64,000 nt of DNA from Ephydatia muelleri (GCA_013339895.1 JABACO010000023.1:4010198-4074197); one strand, 5' to 3'. Positions 1 through 12,115 are shown, counted from the first letter of the stretch. Made by a program: numbers and translations. Notes: generated by a model from the letters alone, not told the origin.

Positions 1-69
1 GTACTGTAGCATCTTGCATTCTGATGAATTCAAAACAGTGGAACAGCAGCAATTTCTCTCCCATCTCAG

Positions 70-273
70 AATGTAAAGATGGAAGTTCCACCACTGACAA
101 AAGCTGAACTGCAGAAGACATTGCTGCATCTAATTGAAGTAATTTTTTCAAGATTGTTTATAGTTACTTCCTTATATGATGATTATGATCTTTGTTCTGT
201 TCAGCATGATGATGATTTCTTGAGCTATGTTCACAGTGCTTACATGCAGACTCATTCTCGAAACATCAGTTAA
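70..273 (+). CDS. DCP1: DCP1-like mRNA-decapping activator, last two exons
   Basis: Two coding exons are visible: 70-138, after a polypyrimidine tract ending in ctcag, and 205-273, ending in TAA. The 66-bp intron between them starts with gtaat and ends with ttcag, and both junctions are phase 0. The joined peptide begins NVKMEVPPLTKAELQKTLLH and ends with FLSYVHSAYMQTH. This fits the C-terminal trimerisation segment of DCP1, whose pattern is LT..QL..TL..L...D..F...H.AY. DCP1 activates the DCP2 decapping enzyme in cytoplasmic P-bodies. The EVH1 domain would lie to the left of the window. The match rests on only 45 residues, so another short helical protein is possible. Confidence 0.6.
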   Translation, partial: NVKMEVPPLTKAELQKTLLHLIEVIFSRLFIVTSLYDDYDLCSVQHDDDFLSYVHSAYMQTHSRNIS

Positions 274-656
274 AGGATAATGGTTGCTGTATCACAGAAA
301 CCAGTTGATGTACAGTGTATCGTATCACAGTTTGAACTCTTGTAGCAGGGGAAGTAGCTGGAAGGAAAATTTGGAACATTGCTAGTATCTTCTTTTTTTT
401 TACTTTTCACCTTTTTTTACTGCTTTCCTATTTGGTGTTTTTCTTTGCTTCAGCTCACACTGCACGGTATTTAATCAACATCACTGTAGCAATAATTTCA
501 CATGTATAATTTAATGAGCATGATAGCAGTAAGCAGGGTTGGCAACAGTCTTATAGAAAATTCAATTCAGTGTACGTGGACCTTGGATTACTCTAATAGC
601 TATGGATTTAGTTACAAGAATATAGATCTTATTAATGGAACATGTGTCTGTGAAAA
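274..656. other. No gene seen; presumed 3' UTR and spacer
   Basis: This is AT-rich sequence with poly-T runs near 390-415. It probably holds the 3' UTR of the DCP1-like gene. I see no conserved coding segment. Confidence 0.4.
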
Positions 657-908
657 TTAACCCCATGCAGCTGGTCGATCATCTCCTTTGTATAGGCCGG
701 ACACTGTATGATCTATTCTATGATTAATGAACACAGATGCTTTACGAATATTTGGATGGATGGTTGGTTTTCCCACTGCCATCTTTTGACACATTTCATA
801 ATCAGTTATTACACCAATTAAAAATTGAGAAGCTTTAGTTACAGCCTCATCTCTATGATGATTAGTCATTAACATTCCCAAATTGCCGTGACAAGTTTTG
901 AACGTCCT
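657..908 (-). CDS. Divergent BEN-like terminal exon
   Basis: A minus-strand reading frame ends at a stop at 657. Its left limit is about 908, where a gtgcag/actag acceptor is possible and an in-frame stop lies just upstream. The protein contains HHRDEAVTKASQFLIGVITD, then EMCQKMAVGK, then HPNIRKASVFINHRI. The spacing of the helices (basic residue, hydrophobic L..L..., E/M turn, then a P.-.I-.A stretch) resembles BEN domains, which bind DNA or proteins in chromatin and in some transposons. The similarity is by pattern only. No upstream exon was identified. It could equally be a fragment of an unknown mobile gene. Confidence 0.3.
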   Translation of the reverse strand, partial: RTFKTCHGNLGMLMTNHHRDEAVTKASQFLIGVITDYEMCQKMAVGKPTIHPNIRKASVFINHRIDHTVSGLYKGDDRPAAWG

Positions 909-1366
909 CTGCACTAGTTACATTAATTGCTCCTGAAGATAAAGGATAAGAGTTATGAAATCACATGTATTAGCAAAGTAATTTAGGCACACATTTCTTA
1001 ACTTGGGTACATTTTACGGGTTCTGTGTCATGCTAGTAACTCATGTAGGATTTGACTGATGTCATTAAAAAACACAATCCGCATCTAACGAGACTCCTGA
1101 AGATCAGATGGCTTATGTACAGTGGTAATTTGCGGTTAGTCATTTTCTTAATAGGGTGACCCCTTCCTCATTCCTCAAGAACCATTTCCTCCCATCTATC
1201 GTATATTGGAGCAACTTATCACTGGCTCTGAAATACAGGGTGTTCAGGATCCAACTCTCCCCTACTCCAATCGCTTCTTCAAATCAACACATATAATGTA
1301 ATCAGACAGGACAGACACAATACATAATTGGAACACTAGAAACAATATACATGATGGAACAACTTG

Positions 1367-4166
1367 TCATTTTCTCGTGACTGCAAATGTAGTGCCTTCT
1401 GATACGTCAGGCATGGCATAATACAAAGGAGGTGTGAGGAGACGTATCCATTCTTCTTCTGTACATAAGTGATGAAGACTTACAATGATGGACCTGCGTT
1501 CAAGCTCATTAATTGTCTTTCTTAACTTTGTTCCTTCAGATGCATCACACTGCAATGAATGGTCTTTGGCAGTTATGCACAAAATGTAAGCAACAAACAA
1601 CACTTTACACTTTTCAAGAACGCCGGAGTACAATAGCCCGTTAAGTGACTGATATGCTTTATTGCTAGCTGCTTTACTGTTCAGTTTAAAATCACGGGCA
1701 TAATATTTTGCTTCAAACATAAAAATGCCAATACCTTCACCCTGTTCAAAGTGAAGCACCCACACTACATCACAGCCAGGGTTATATTGCTCAGTAGGAT
1801 ATATCAATCCAACATCCCTATCAGTGATGGCATTGATGGCAATGACCTTTCTCTGTGTTTTTATTTCCTCTGAAGTTGAGCTTGACGTTTGAGATGTACC
1901 TTTCTTACCAGGTGAACACCAATGGCATGGGAAGGTCTGCACCTCTACCATCTTACAACCAAATCGTATCGTTGGCAGCAGCTGAGTTGCAAATGTTTCA
2001 CTCCGATATATTACTGCACCACACACTCTTTCCACGACTTCAGGCAATGACTTACAAACAGAATGCAGTTGTCGGAGACCTAGTGCACATTTAAGCAGTT
2101 GCTCTAGTGCATTTCCTTTTACCTCTTCAGTCCAACATTTGTTGGTAAAAGCAGCATGAATGTCATTAAAAAAATTCAGTTCATTGCCAGGGTAATTTAT
2201 AAATACACCAGGATGCAGGACAAGAAATGGATTCAGAAAGCTGCTACGTTTATTCATGTGGATAACAGCATGATCTTTCTCATATTGACCAAGACACGGC
2301 AAGGAGAATATATCAGCTGATGAATCAAAACATTCTTTCCAATAAGAAGAGAAATAATTCTTCTGGGTACAAACGATGCCTTGAATCGTTTGTACAATAG
2401 GAGGAAGCATGCCTTCATAACTTGCAGTAGTGTTAGTTTTGGATTGTTTGATCATTTGCAACCACATACCCAAAAATCCTGGTGAAAACTTGACACATTC
2501 ATACAAGTAGTGAGGAAATTCAGTGTTGTGATAACATTTCCTAATGCTGTCAATGAGATATCTGTATTCATGGCGTTCATTTTTCTGTACGGGTAACATT
2601 ATCTTTTCAACTACTAATCGCCCACTGCATGTAGATATTTTTCCAATATCTCGAAAAGAAAAGCCAGAAAATACTAGAAAACCACCAATAGAATACAAAG
2701 TACTTGTTAGTTGGGAAATACGTTTCTTCCAATCAGCATTGTCATATGCAGCCAAACACTTTGAAAATTCATCAGCTGCAATACAGAGTGTTAAGCCAGG
2801 CCAGCATTTCTGACAAAGATCGTGTACTAAATTAGCCGTAAGAGAAAGGAAAAACGATTTTTTTCTGTAAATCAGGCCAAGAAACTTTCATTTCAAGAGC
2901 TTGGGAAATAGCAAGAATCACACGGCCATAAAACCACGCAGATAAGTTTGAATCTTCCACATCGGAAATATACGGTGTTTCACTATTGTATGATATACAT
3001 ATTCCTAGAAGACGCTTTTCCATCCTGATCCGTTTACAAAGCACGTCAAGAAAAAGGGACTTCCCTTGCCGAGGTGCTCCAATTATAGCAAAAATTGGGT
3101 TAAGTTCTTTTTGTCCTGCGTTTTCAGCAGGTGCATCCAGTTTATTCCTTAGTTCCTGTACAATATCTTCAATGTACGTATTACGGCTTTTCCCTAGCAT
3201 GATATCAGGTGTACCTTCAAATGTGTGATGATAAGTCATATTCCATTTAATACAGTTATTCTTTATCGCAGTACAGCAAGCTGTCACAAATTCTTCCCAC
3301 TCCGTAATATGTTGGACTTCTAAAATGATGGTGTATAAATGGATTGAATGTGTACGTGAAAAAGTAAACCATATATTGCTCCTAATGGGTGAACAGAATA
3401 CATAATTTACATTGAAAAAAAAATGGACAGCAATTTATTCATGTCTAGTGATCAACTAGTATCAACTGCTACGCCATTCTAACGATGTTACTCTAGAGTG
3501 GACAAAGCATCCCTTACGTCTTTCAACACACCTGTAGTCCCTCAACGCACCTGTAGTCTCTCAACACACCTGTAGTCCCTCAACACACCTGTAGTCCTTC
3601 AACACTATTATTACTATAGCCACCTGAACATTTACCAGTACATGAAATGATTATTCTAAAATGACACGTTTAAGGTTCACACTCATGGCTTTCAGTTCAA
3701 TGCTTATCAATGCATAACTTACATGTAACCGATAAATTACTAATTGCAACTGCATGAAAAAAGCATCAAACACATGAGCTAACCTTGCTCCTCTTCTAAC
3801 TTTGGCTTTTTGGCTGGGGGTTCATCTGCACGAAGGTAAGGGCAAAATAAAATAAAATTGAAATTGGACAGACGGACGGAATGGATGGGATGGGATGGGA
3901 TGGGATGGGATGGGATGGGATGGGATGGGATGGGATGGGATGGGATGGGATGGATGGATGGATGGATGGATGGATTTTAATATGAACATAATAGATGTCC
4001 TTGTCACTTAGATACATACCTGCTGGGATGATATGGAAAAGAAAGGACATTTTACTGCTTTTCCCCCAGTCATCAACCATCTCTGATGTAACTTTATTGT
4101 CTGGGCATAATATGGTGTCTGCTCTCTTTACTTCAATATCAGATGGTGTAATTTTATCTGAACCAT
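1367..4166 (-). CDS. Crinkler/CR-effector-like protein: NLS, P-loop NTPase and candidate PD-(D/E)xK nuclease (frameshifted)
   Basis: Three exons join in phase: 4166-4020 (acceptor tacag, donor gtatgt), 3825-3784 (gtgcag to gttagc) and 3319-1367 (ttttag to the stop). The 42-nt middle exon encodes DEPPAKKPKLEEEQ, a classic nuclear localisation signal. The third exon has the P-loop GAPRQGKS, and about 400 residues later a D..(16)..EAK segment inside CDVVW...FMFEAKYYARD, which fits a PD-(D/E)xK restriction-like fold. NLS plus P-loop plus nuclease is the layout of eukaryotic CR (Crinkler-RHS type) effectors, proposed to act in the nucleus. One reading-frame break lies in a 7-A run (minus strand) at 2858-2864. 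Both flanks are open and continuous in character, so this is either a sequencing error or early decay. The 5' exons upstream of 4166 are not resolved. The family assignment is inferred. Confidence 0.5.
3508..3605. repeat. 20-bp tandem repeat in CR-like intron
   Basis: About four to five imperfect copies of a unit reading caacacacctgtagtccct. It lies in the intron 3320-3783 of the CR-like gene. Confidence 0.7.
3880..3974. repeat. (TGGGA)n / (TGGA)n microsatellite
   Basis: An uninterrupted run of tgggatggga units grades into tggatgga. It fills much of the 194-bp intron 3826-4019 of the CR-like gene. The serine/histidine/proline-rich frames across it are repeat translation, not coding sequence. 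Confidence 0.9.
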
Positions 4167-4445
4167 CTGTATGCACACATTTGTACTTATATTTGCTGAA
4201 TGTATATGCATTGTATTATGAACTTCCACAGGCAGGTGGCACCCTCTGGGCTTCTACCCCAATAGCCACCTAACCATTATCAGCGTAATGGTTTGGAATG
4301 CAGGCCGACCCAATGATAGCCAGTGGTATCATTTGTCTCTGCTGACTACGTAGCAGTCATCCAGTTGTGGCGGCTGCCTGCCCCTCAATGGGCAAATTTT
4401 TTTTTTTACGAAAAGAATGAAATTTAAGTTATCTTATGCGCTTTT

Positions 4446-4660
4446 TTACAACATACACGTATACACGTTCAAAAAAAATCTTCTTTTCTCAGCTTCGGAG
4501 CCTTTGTTGTTGGTACCACCTCTGCACAATGCCCAACTAATGCTGCTTTTCATTCGGACGGGAAAATCTACAGCACATCCGTGACCATTCTGGTCCTTGT
4601 GCACGTACCACTCCTGAAAAAATACCTTGGGATCGAAGTCCTCCAATATATTCTTTGTAG
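4446..4660 (-). CDS. Orphan conserved ORF, LEDF family copy 1 (frameshifted)
   Basis: This minus-strand segment encodes LEDFDPKVFFQEWYVHKDQ followed by GHGCAVDFPVRMKSSISW. It is clearly related to the minus-strand ORF at 62745-62978: LEDF(D/N)P, FF, W, GxGCxxxFPVxMKSxIxW, and a basic C-terminus. Several shared codons differ only at synonymous positions (FPV, MKS), which supports coding on this strand. After KRR a run of 8 T (minus strand; 4464-4471) shifts the frame. One extra T would continue the alignment with copy 2. I do not recognise the family. It lies directly upstream of the CR-like gene on the same strand and could be a 5' exon of it, but no clear donor site links them. Confidence 0.45.
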
Positions 4661-7054
4661 CCTCGATTGGCGTCTACACCAGTAAAATCCTCTTAATTCG
4701 GCACACGGCAACGGTCCCGCCCCATTATTGTGAATCTTTCACTCCTGTTCTTTTTGATCGCTTCTCTTGTAGGGTCCTTAGCACTGCTGAGGGCGCTTTC
4801 GCGCTTTCCTTGTGTCTAGTAGAGGACTCTAAACAACCTTATTCAGATTCTCATCATGCATGATCACAACTCTTCCGCTTATTGTACTGCCTGATTTCTC
4901 CAAAGAAGCTAGCAGTCTTTACAAACTCGTATTGTACGCGAGTGATTTGCAATCGTTAATACGAGTGTTATTCACCCATAATCTCTACGGTCTAATGCAC
5001 GTGATAAAGAGATTTCATCGCAGTGTACGGACAGAGCAAATAGTCCGGTTTACAAAACTGCTTCAATACATTAGTATACTACTTCGACAATAAGGCTGCA
5101 TGTAGTTTCTGCAAGCTGAAGATATAAGAGAAAAGAAAGACCTTGTACATATACATGAAACACTGTACAAGCCTTACGTGTAAAGGATCCTTAGCTATTT
5201 TCTACAGACTTACACTTGACAAGGCCCATAGACTAGAAAACAAAAACACGTAAACATGATACAAAGTACAGCCTATATTGCTTCCAATTAACTGTCTTTT
5301 CTAAGCTGTGGGTGTAGGGGCATAACCTGACCTTGTATCCTTCATTGGTACGGGACATGGAGAATAGCCGGCCAAAATGATATTTGATAGCACTGCTGCT
5401 CAATGTTTTTTTTATTGGACGGGGGTAAGAAGTGGAGTGGACATTACTAAAATAAGATGAAGGTATAGTTTGTGTTGCTCACATTTCTACCCCAATCAGA
5501 ATACCTGCCTGTTGCTGGTCCGAGCTGCTGAATTACTCTGCTTCCTAAATATAAAGGTCCAGTTTTTTTTAACCAAAAATGTCCTCTATTGTACGCATAC
5601 TGTTTTAGGATAGCCCGAGTTTCTGTAACTGGCTTGGCTCGGAGAACCTGAAGGCGGAATTTACATCTCCCACGTACGGCCGTGGACTATTGGGTGTCAT
5701 CTGTAAAACATATTTATAAAGCCAATACTTTGATCTTAGAAGGCTATGCGCCGTCAATATTATAATGGATAGCACCTTTTGAGTTTGGCGAGAAAATGTC
5801 TTATAGCTGGTTTTGGTGAAATCCGTATCATGTAGAGTCTCGAATGTATTCCACCCAATTCATGAAAGGTAAGGTTTGTCTAGAAACGTGTTTGAAGCTC
5901 TAGTGAACGAATCTTCGGGGTTTTTTTAAAATAAAAACTGAGAAATGAAGCTATGTGAATCCTTTCTGCATGGGCGTGCAAAAACTGTTCTGTACGTTTT
6001 TTGACCTTGATTATAAGCTCTTCTTAGCAATCTGAATAGAACTGGATAGGTTTGGCCCTTTTCCCTAGCTTTGAAAACATATAGTGGCACGAAACAGCGT
6101 TTTAGACATACAGTCAGTTCTGGGCGTATAACTCCTTTTGTAAATAGTGTAAACGCGGTTTGAAGGTTTCATCCTCTAGTGCACTCATTTTGCGATAGAA
6201 CTGGGCTATGGACTAAGCCAGGGAGTGTTGGTATGAAGTTATATAACGTTCGCTTTACATCGACTATCGCGTCAATCATTAGGGACACGGCACGAATAGA
6301 CTAGGCCGTACTGGCCGTTCTGGACGTATAGCTACTTTTGTATATAGTATTAGCGGGGTTTGAAGGTTTTATCCTCTAATGCACACATTTTGCGATAGAA
6401 CTGGGCTATGGACTAAGCCAGGGAGTGTTGGTATGAGGTTATAAAGAGTTGGCTTTACATCGATCCCAGCAAAGAATTCGTACGGGTCAATCGTTGTTAT
6501 GATCTGCGATTATCGTTTGAATAGTAAGAAATTTGTCAATGACGATTGTACCTGTTTCGTAAGTTTCACACAAGCTTCGTACAAACGAAGAGGATTTAAC
6601 AAATCAAGACTGTGAGTGATCGTATTAAATCTGTAGCGGTTCAATTTCTGCGATCATAAGTGATCGTCGTTCAAGTATTATTCGTCATATACGCACTTTC
6701 GTCTACTGTCACCAATCCTCGTTTCTCGTCATTTCCATATATGCAATCATTAACGATCGCAGAAAGTGCGTGCATAATCTTACGATTGCTAACAAGCTCG
6801 CGACATGCCATACAATCTTGTATGATCGTAAATGATCTTATACATACTTACATATATAGATATCTGATAATCATTATACTATCTTACAACATCGTCGTGT
6901 TTAATATCCTGATCGTCCTCATATCTGTAGGTTCTCGTTCATGATATGTTTCATACGATCTCTTTTAATGACGTTTCGCATATCATTCATACATATCGAT
7001 TAACATTAATGATTGATACATAACACATACAAAAACGAATTAAAAAAAAAAAAG
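4661..7054. other. Intergenic, mobile-element-like; no gene recognised
   Basis: No supported coding exon. It holds a diverged 145-bp direct repeat (see 6118-6461), and 6470-6960 is unusually rich in GATCGT/ACGATC-like words. An A12 run sits at 7041-7053, just past the BEN gene stop. Confidence 0.4.
6118..6461. repeat. Diverged direct repeat (6118-6265 and 6317-6461)
   Basis: Both copies contain ttgcgatagaactgggctat, then gactaagccagggagtgttg, and the same flanking order (tctgg/ggcgtataactcctttt..., ttgaaggttt.atcctcta). I estimate about 85% identity by eye. It probably marks an old duplication or two copies of a short element. Confidence 0.7.
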
Positions 7055-7418
7055 CTACTCTGTCTTGTTCCGTTGCTTAGAGTAAATGTCCGAGCATTTT
7101 TGATTGGCCTGTCGCCTGACTTTAGGTGCTGTTTCATTGAACAATTCAATACCAAACCGTTTTATTATTGCATCTGAAAAAAGAATATTATTAAATCAAT
7201 ATCTATTATGACATAGTACACCAAAAAGCATCCAATTTACTATTACCATCAATTATCCGGACTTTCAGTGGGTCAAGAGGAGGGTTTGGTCCTCTTTGTC
7301 TTACCGCCTTGTAACGTCCTTTAGACATTTCCTCACGGCTAAACAATACATCCATTGCTTGAAGACAGAATTTAATTGGATCTTTGGCTGGGATGGCCAA
7401 AATGTCAACTTCTCCAAT
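7055..7418 (-). CDS. BEN-domain protein, last two exons
   Basis: Exon 7418-7247 (acceptor tttcag, donor gtaata) joins exon 7173-7055 (acceptor tttcag, stop TAG) in phase 1. The joined peptide has DPIKFCLQAMDVLFSREEM, then PPLDPLKVRIID, then IIKRFGIELFN and a basic tail. This follows the BEN domain order closely (NP.....LLD.LFsrEel ... LDP.rv..I...v..RF). BEN domains occur in transcriptional repressors and chromatin adaptors, and in some viruses and transposons. Upstream exons must lie to the right of 7418 and were not found. Both introns look normal, so this is probably a functional gene or a recent copy of one. Confidence 0.65.
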
Positions 7419-8827
7419 CTGAAATATTGATATCAATATATAAACTATTTTAAAAACACACTTTTAAGTCCAGCTATTAGTTTTGGGGTGCATGTCGTTA
7501 GTGTTCACACATCTAAAAAATACACCGCCTTTACATTTTAAAATACAATTCATAATTACCCAAGTTCGGGTCTAGTATGAGTGGGTACCCCCTTATTCAG
7601 CACTTAAAAAATAAATTTGAATTCAATTAACGTTATTACTTCAAAGACATTTTCGTTAGTTTAGGATATCAATTAAATGAATGAATTTAAATTAAGGAAT
7701 AAGAGGACTTTTCTATCTGAATTTAAGTGTAGTAAAAGTTATGTTACTCTTTTCATTGGCGAAATAGTTATGGCTGTCTTACCCTGAAAATTAATTTTGC
7801 TTTAACATAGCTTTAAATCGGTTTAGTTGAATTTTTTCATTAGGGGTAATTAGAGCCACATTTTAGTCCTTCATTCATATGCTTTCCTTTTGGTTTTTTT
7901 TTTTTTTGCATTTTACTCCATGTTTCATATGCATTCCTGCTATTAATATTCATTTATTATACATAACACTTACTAGTTGGTCTAATAAAACAATACGTGT
8001 AAGAGCATATACAACAATCTCTATCATAATTAACACTTTAACAAATTTTCAGAACAAGCAATAGAAAAGAAAGGCTCACATTCAAATGTATAGCTAATTA
8101 TAAAATCAGAAAAAATAAAACACATGCTACAGTACACAACTTACACTTGACAAAATATATAGTTGCATTGAAATGAACACTTTTGGAAAATAATAAAACC
8201 ACATCAAAATCAGTGCTTTGATGGATATAATCATCTTTTGATACAGGCTCTTTATAATTAAATTGAAAACTCTAAAAACTACTCAGCAGGACACTGTCAT
8301 ATACATACAAACATATGCAAACAATTGCTTTAAATACAGCACAACCACAAAATTTGAAGAACATCACATGATAACCATACAAACTCGTTGCCATGATAAC
8401 CATAGAGAGATCTAATAACAATGTGGAAAATCCTTCAAGCCATACAATTTTTCATTTAATCCTAGATACTACTGAATTGCTCATGCTCAGCTTGTGACCA
8501 TACACACACACACACAAAAACACGCACACACACATGCACACACACACACACATACACACGAAGTAGTCGGATGTAGTAGCAACATTAAAATTTTACCAAG
8601 TTAAATAATTTCATGCGTAGGTGACGCTGAGACTTAATCACTGATAAATCCAGTCTGGAATATGGTCTTAATTTTATGTGTTCCCTTGAAAAAGCTGCAG
8701 TATTATTGAAGAGGTACTGTCCTCACTCTATCTCTTACACCCTCATCCTCTCTCCCACAGTTCCTTTACCAACAACCCTCCAATCTATGGACCTCACCAG
8801 GTCAAAAAATGAATGATGCACACGCAT

Positions 8828-8879
<52 letters not shown>

Positions 8880-10123
8880 ACATGCACACACATACACATA
8901 TGCACACACATACACACACAAATCAAACATAGTACACAGATGCAATGCATGATTAGTTTCAGTGCACCTATATATTAACTGTTTTTATCACAACATAAAA
9001 TTCATAATACGTTCCATATGACTTGTTGGGACTTAGCCCTATAGAGGCCTTAAATAGAGGACTGTAAATGACCAACTGTAAAAAGCACCCTCTCTTCCCC
9101 TATATGTAATGTGAAAGTGAAACAAAATGTTATTTGTTTTATCATATACCATAAATTTTTCCCTGTCTTTTTCCTCTTTCCCGTCTAGTTTTTGGACAAT
9201 CTGTGTCTTTCACCAATTCCTAGATTTATTCATGAAGAGATACAGTGTACGTGTATGTGATTGCAATGAATGGCTTACCACAACAGACATCACACTGTCA
9301 GAATCCTGTGTAAATTAAACAATATTGTATTCATGATAGTGCTATGCCTTTCACAGCATGTTTTGATAAACGACAAATCATAGCATATCTTATCTATATA
9401 GCAACAGCAAATCAAACGAACATAAATGCCATACGTGCACTTCAGATTACAGTTATTGCTTGCACTTTTTAAATGACTGCACGACAACTAGCATGCACTC
9501 CACAAAGGTTTTTGTAACTCTGATTGTATTTTTTATCACATGCACCAGGTAATTAATTCTTAATTTGTTGATAGTACCTCTATCATTAAAGTTATGTACA
9601 AGCATTAATACCTCAAAACAACATAAATTCTATATAATGCTTCCCCACACGACAGAGGAGACTTTGGACTAGATGGCATTGCAGCAGCAGTGAGGGTAGC
9701 ATCATTTTCACTTTCTGTACAAGATACTGAACTATGCTTCAATCAATATATAAACAATGTACTGACCCATCATTGTGTCTGTGGATGTTTGCAGTGGATA
9801 CAATTTTCCCTGAGATAATTCATACACCATCTGGTGTTTAAACTTTTTAATCATTCCCTGCACGCATTAATTACAGGCTGTAAAAGGATATGGTAAATTA
9901 AACCTGTGTATGTAGATACGGATAATTCTCCAGCTACAAAGCATACACAATCAGCAGCATTGCTTTGTAATGGTAAAGATGTGGAAGACTACAATGATTG
10001 AAAATCATGTAGATTGCTAAAATTATACAGATATTTGTACCATTGAGTCACTGTAATTCCATTCTGAAAATGAACAATTGATCCTAAGGTGATACTTTGA
10101 TTCCATGCAGAGGAACAACCTTT
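7419..10123. other. AT-rich intron or intergenic DNA
   Basis: Low-complexity AT-rich sequence with CA repeats at about 8505-8560 and 8829-8874. Further BEN-gene exons may be hidden here, but none can be supported. Confidence 0.4.
8829..8874. repeat. (CA)n microsatellite
   Basis: A near-perfect CA dinucleotide tract followed by CA/TA-interrupted sequence to about 8920. Confidence 0.9.
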
Positions 10124-10381
10124 TTACAAATGACAAGAAACATAATCATGAAACCAAGGTAAAAACATGTCCCACCAAATCCAATTGACAGCATCTTCAT
10201 CACTGTAATGATGCAGGAAATACAATCTAGGGATTGGAAGAACAAAATGTATCATTATTATATTTTTAAAAAGTTTTCTAACCAAAAGACTCCAGTGCCT
10301 GGGTTTATGTATAGGGAACAACAGCATATCCATCTGCATAATATTCTCTCCCTTTAAAACTATTAACTTCATCAAAAGCAA
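10124..10381 (-). pseudogene. Ulp1/C48-like cysteine protease fragment
   Basis: The minus-strand translation contains MDMLLFPIHKPRHWSLLV, the hallmark of Ulp1/SENP-type proteases: a strand ending in FPI, then HW with the catalytic histidine. A downstream IIMIHFVLP should carry the catalytic Asp but does not, and no QNG.DCG cysteine motif follows. Such domains remove SUMO-like modifiers and are also carried by several DNA transposon families. The isolated position and missing residues suggest a decayed, transposon-derived copy. Confidence 0.45.
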
Positions 10382-11929
10382 TATATACTGTTACCTTGGA
10401 ATGCCTTCTAATAGCATTATAGCCCTTGATTTAAACATTGGCAGAAAAGAGGGATCAAAACACATAACTTTCTTTCCCATCTGAAAGCAAAGTTATTAGC
10501 ATAGGTTATACAATATCTCCTACAACCTTGAGCCCATTCATTTGCAGTAGGTTCATGTATGCTGAAATAACCTTCAAAAAGAATTGCACATATGACAGTG
10601 AAATACATCATGATGCAGTAATCACCTTTGCGTCTAAACATTGCCCATTGAATATTCTTTCCATATCGAGTTTTTCTAGTTGAAAACGTCTGTCAGGTGC
10701 TGGTAGCTTGTCGTTTATCTAATTAATTGCATTTTAATTGAGAAATGAAGGAAGTCCTTTGTTTCAATTTGTGGGCTCAATCCTTCATAATTCTGACAAA
10801 GATAATAGTAAAATATGAATGGAAACTATAGGTACTTACAAGCTCTTTGCTAGGCAGTTCACATTGAAATGGAAATAATTGGCTTGGGAAGCACTAAATT
10901 GAAAACTAGAGCAATGTTTAAATAAATTAACTCACTGTTTCCATTGTGCATGTGTATATCACAATGCAGACGTTATCCTATATTGGCTAAAACAAGTGAT
11001 TTTGATAATGAATTCCCATACCTCAACAAGGCATTAAGAGTTATAAAATGGCGAGGAAATAACAGTTGCCGTCATGTCATTATAGTGAATCCATTCATTC
11101 CTACTTCTCACTGCACATGTATCTATTTTTAAAGAAACGATCAATTAAAAATTCACCATCATTCAGTAGTGAATCTAAATAAAATATGAAACTTGTAAAG
11201 TAAAAGAGACATGCACTATACACTGATGTTTCCATACCACTACTGCATTCAGCTCGTATATTGGTCTTGTTCTTGAGCATGAATGAACCATTTGAAAGGA
11301 TCTATTATTTTTGACATTTGCATTGTTGCTTATACATGCAATTGATGTAGGCATTATTTTACCTTGGTAGTTGAATTGCATTTTGAATCTTTTTATTACT
11401 TGATCTAGATGCCCTATCACAATGAATGATCAAAACTGCTGGAAAAGCTATCTCCTTCTTTTCCATATTCAGACGCTTGTTGCATATATTGCACACACTA
11501 TCAAATAGTAGCATGAATTAAATACTTTGTTTATCATACCCTTACACTTGAGTTCCTTTCATTGAACTCATGTAATCATTGAGCCAATCTTCCACTAGTC
11601 TTGATTTTTGGCTGCTTTCAAGAATACTGCATGATATTACTGGCCATGATGTAGCTTCATACACAGGCTGATTAAGAAATGTTAAATCAGACAAAGAAGA
11701 ACAATGCTGTACCTTAGAACAGCAATTGGAGTGTTTACATATCACAGTTGAAAAAAGATTGGTGCAGTGGAGTGCCTACAGAATTATATATTTTGCATTG
11801 CCCATGTTATATGATGTATTACAAAGGTATCTCATAATACCTCAGTTCCAAGCAAAAGCTTATTAAGCAACAGTGTCATTCCTTCTGAGCAGTCATTTTG
11901 TATTCCATAGTTAAGATGACCATAAATGA

Positions 11930-12115
11930 GTTTGCTAGCTATGTGCCAGAGATAAATCTTCTCTATGACACTATCAAATTCACATATGAGTGTGACTTTG
12001 AACAGCTAAACTTTTTAGACACAACTGTCTACAAAGGACCTAGGTTCATTGACACTGGTATCTTGGATATCAAGACCCATGTGTGTATCCTGTTAATTTA
12101 TACAGCATAACACTT
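11930..12115 (+). pseudogene. Penelope-like reverse transcriptase C-terminal fragment
   Basis: The translation reads IKFTYECDFEQLNFLDTTVY, then KGPRFIDTGILDIKTH. This matches the element signature IKFT.E.s...i.FLD..V......L.t..y.KPT of Penelope-like and related reverse transcriptases. After KTH the expected continuation appears one frame over, so a single-base frameshift is present. No catalytic YxDD block is visible upstream. It is a short relic. Confidence 0.5.

Noticed and set aside
3500..3610. CRISPR-like array of 20-bp repeats
   Set aside because: Units are contiguous without unique spacers and lie in an intron of a eukaryotic gene; it is a minisatellite.
4222..4390. A MITE with terminal inverted repeats (ggcaggtggcacc / ggcaggcagccgcc)
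   Set aside because: Pairing at the ends is too weak and no target duplication is seen.
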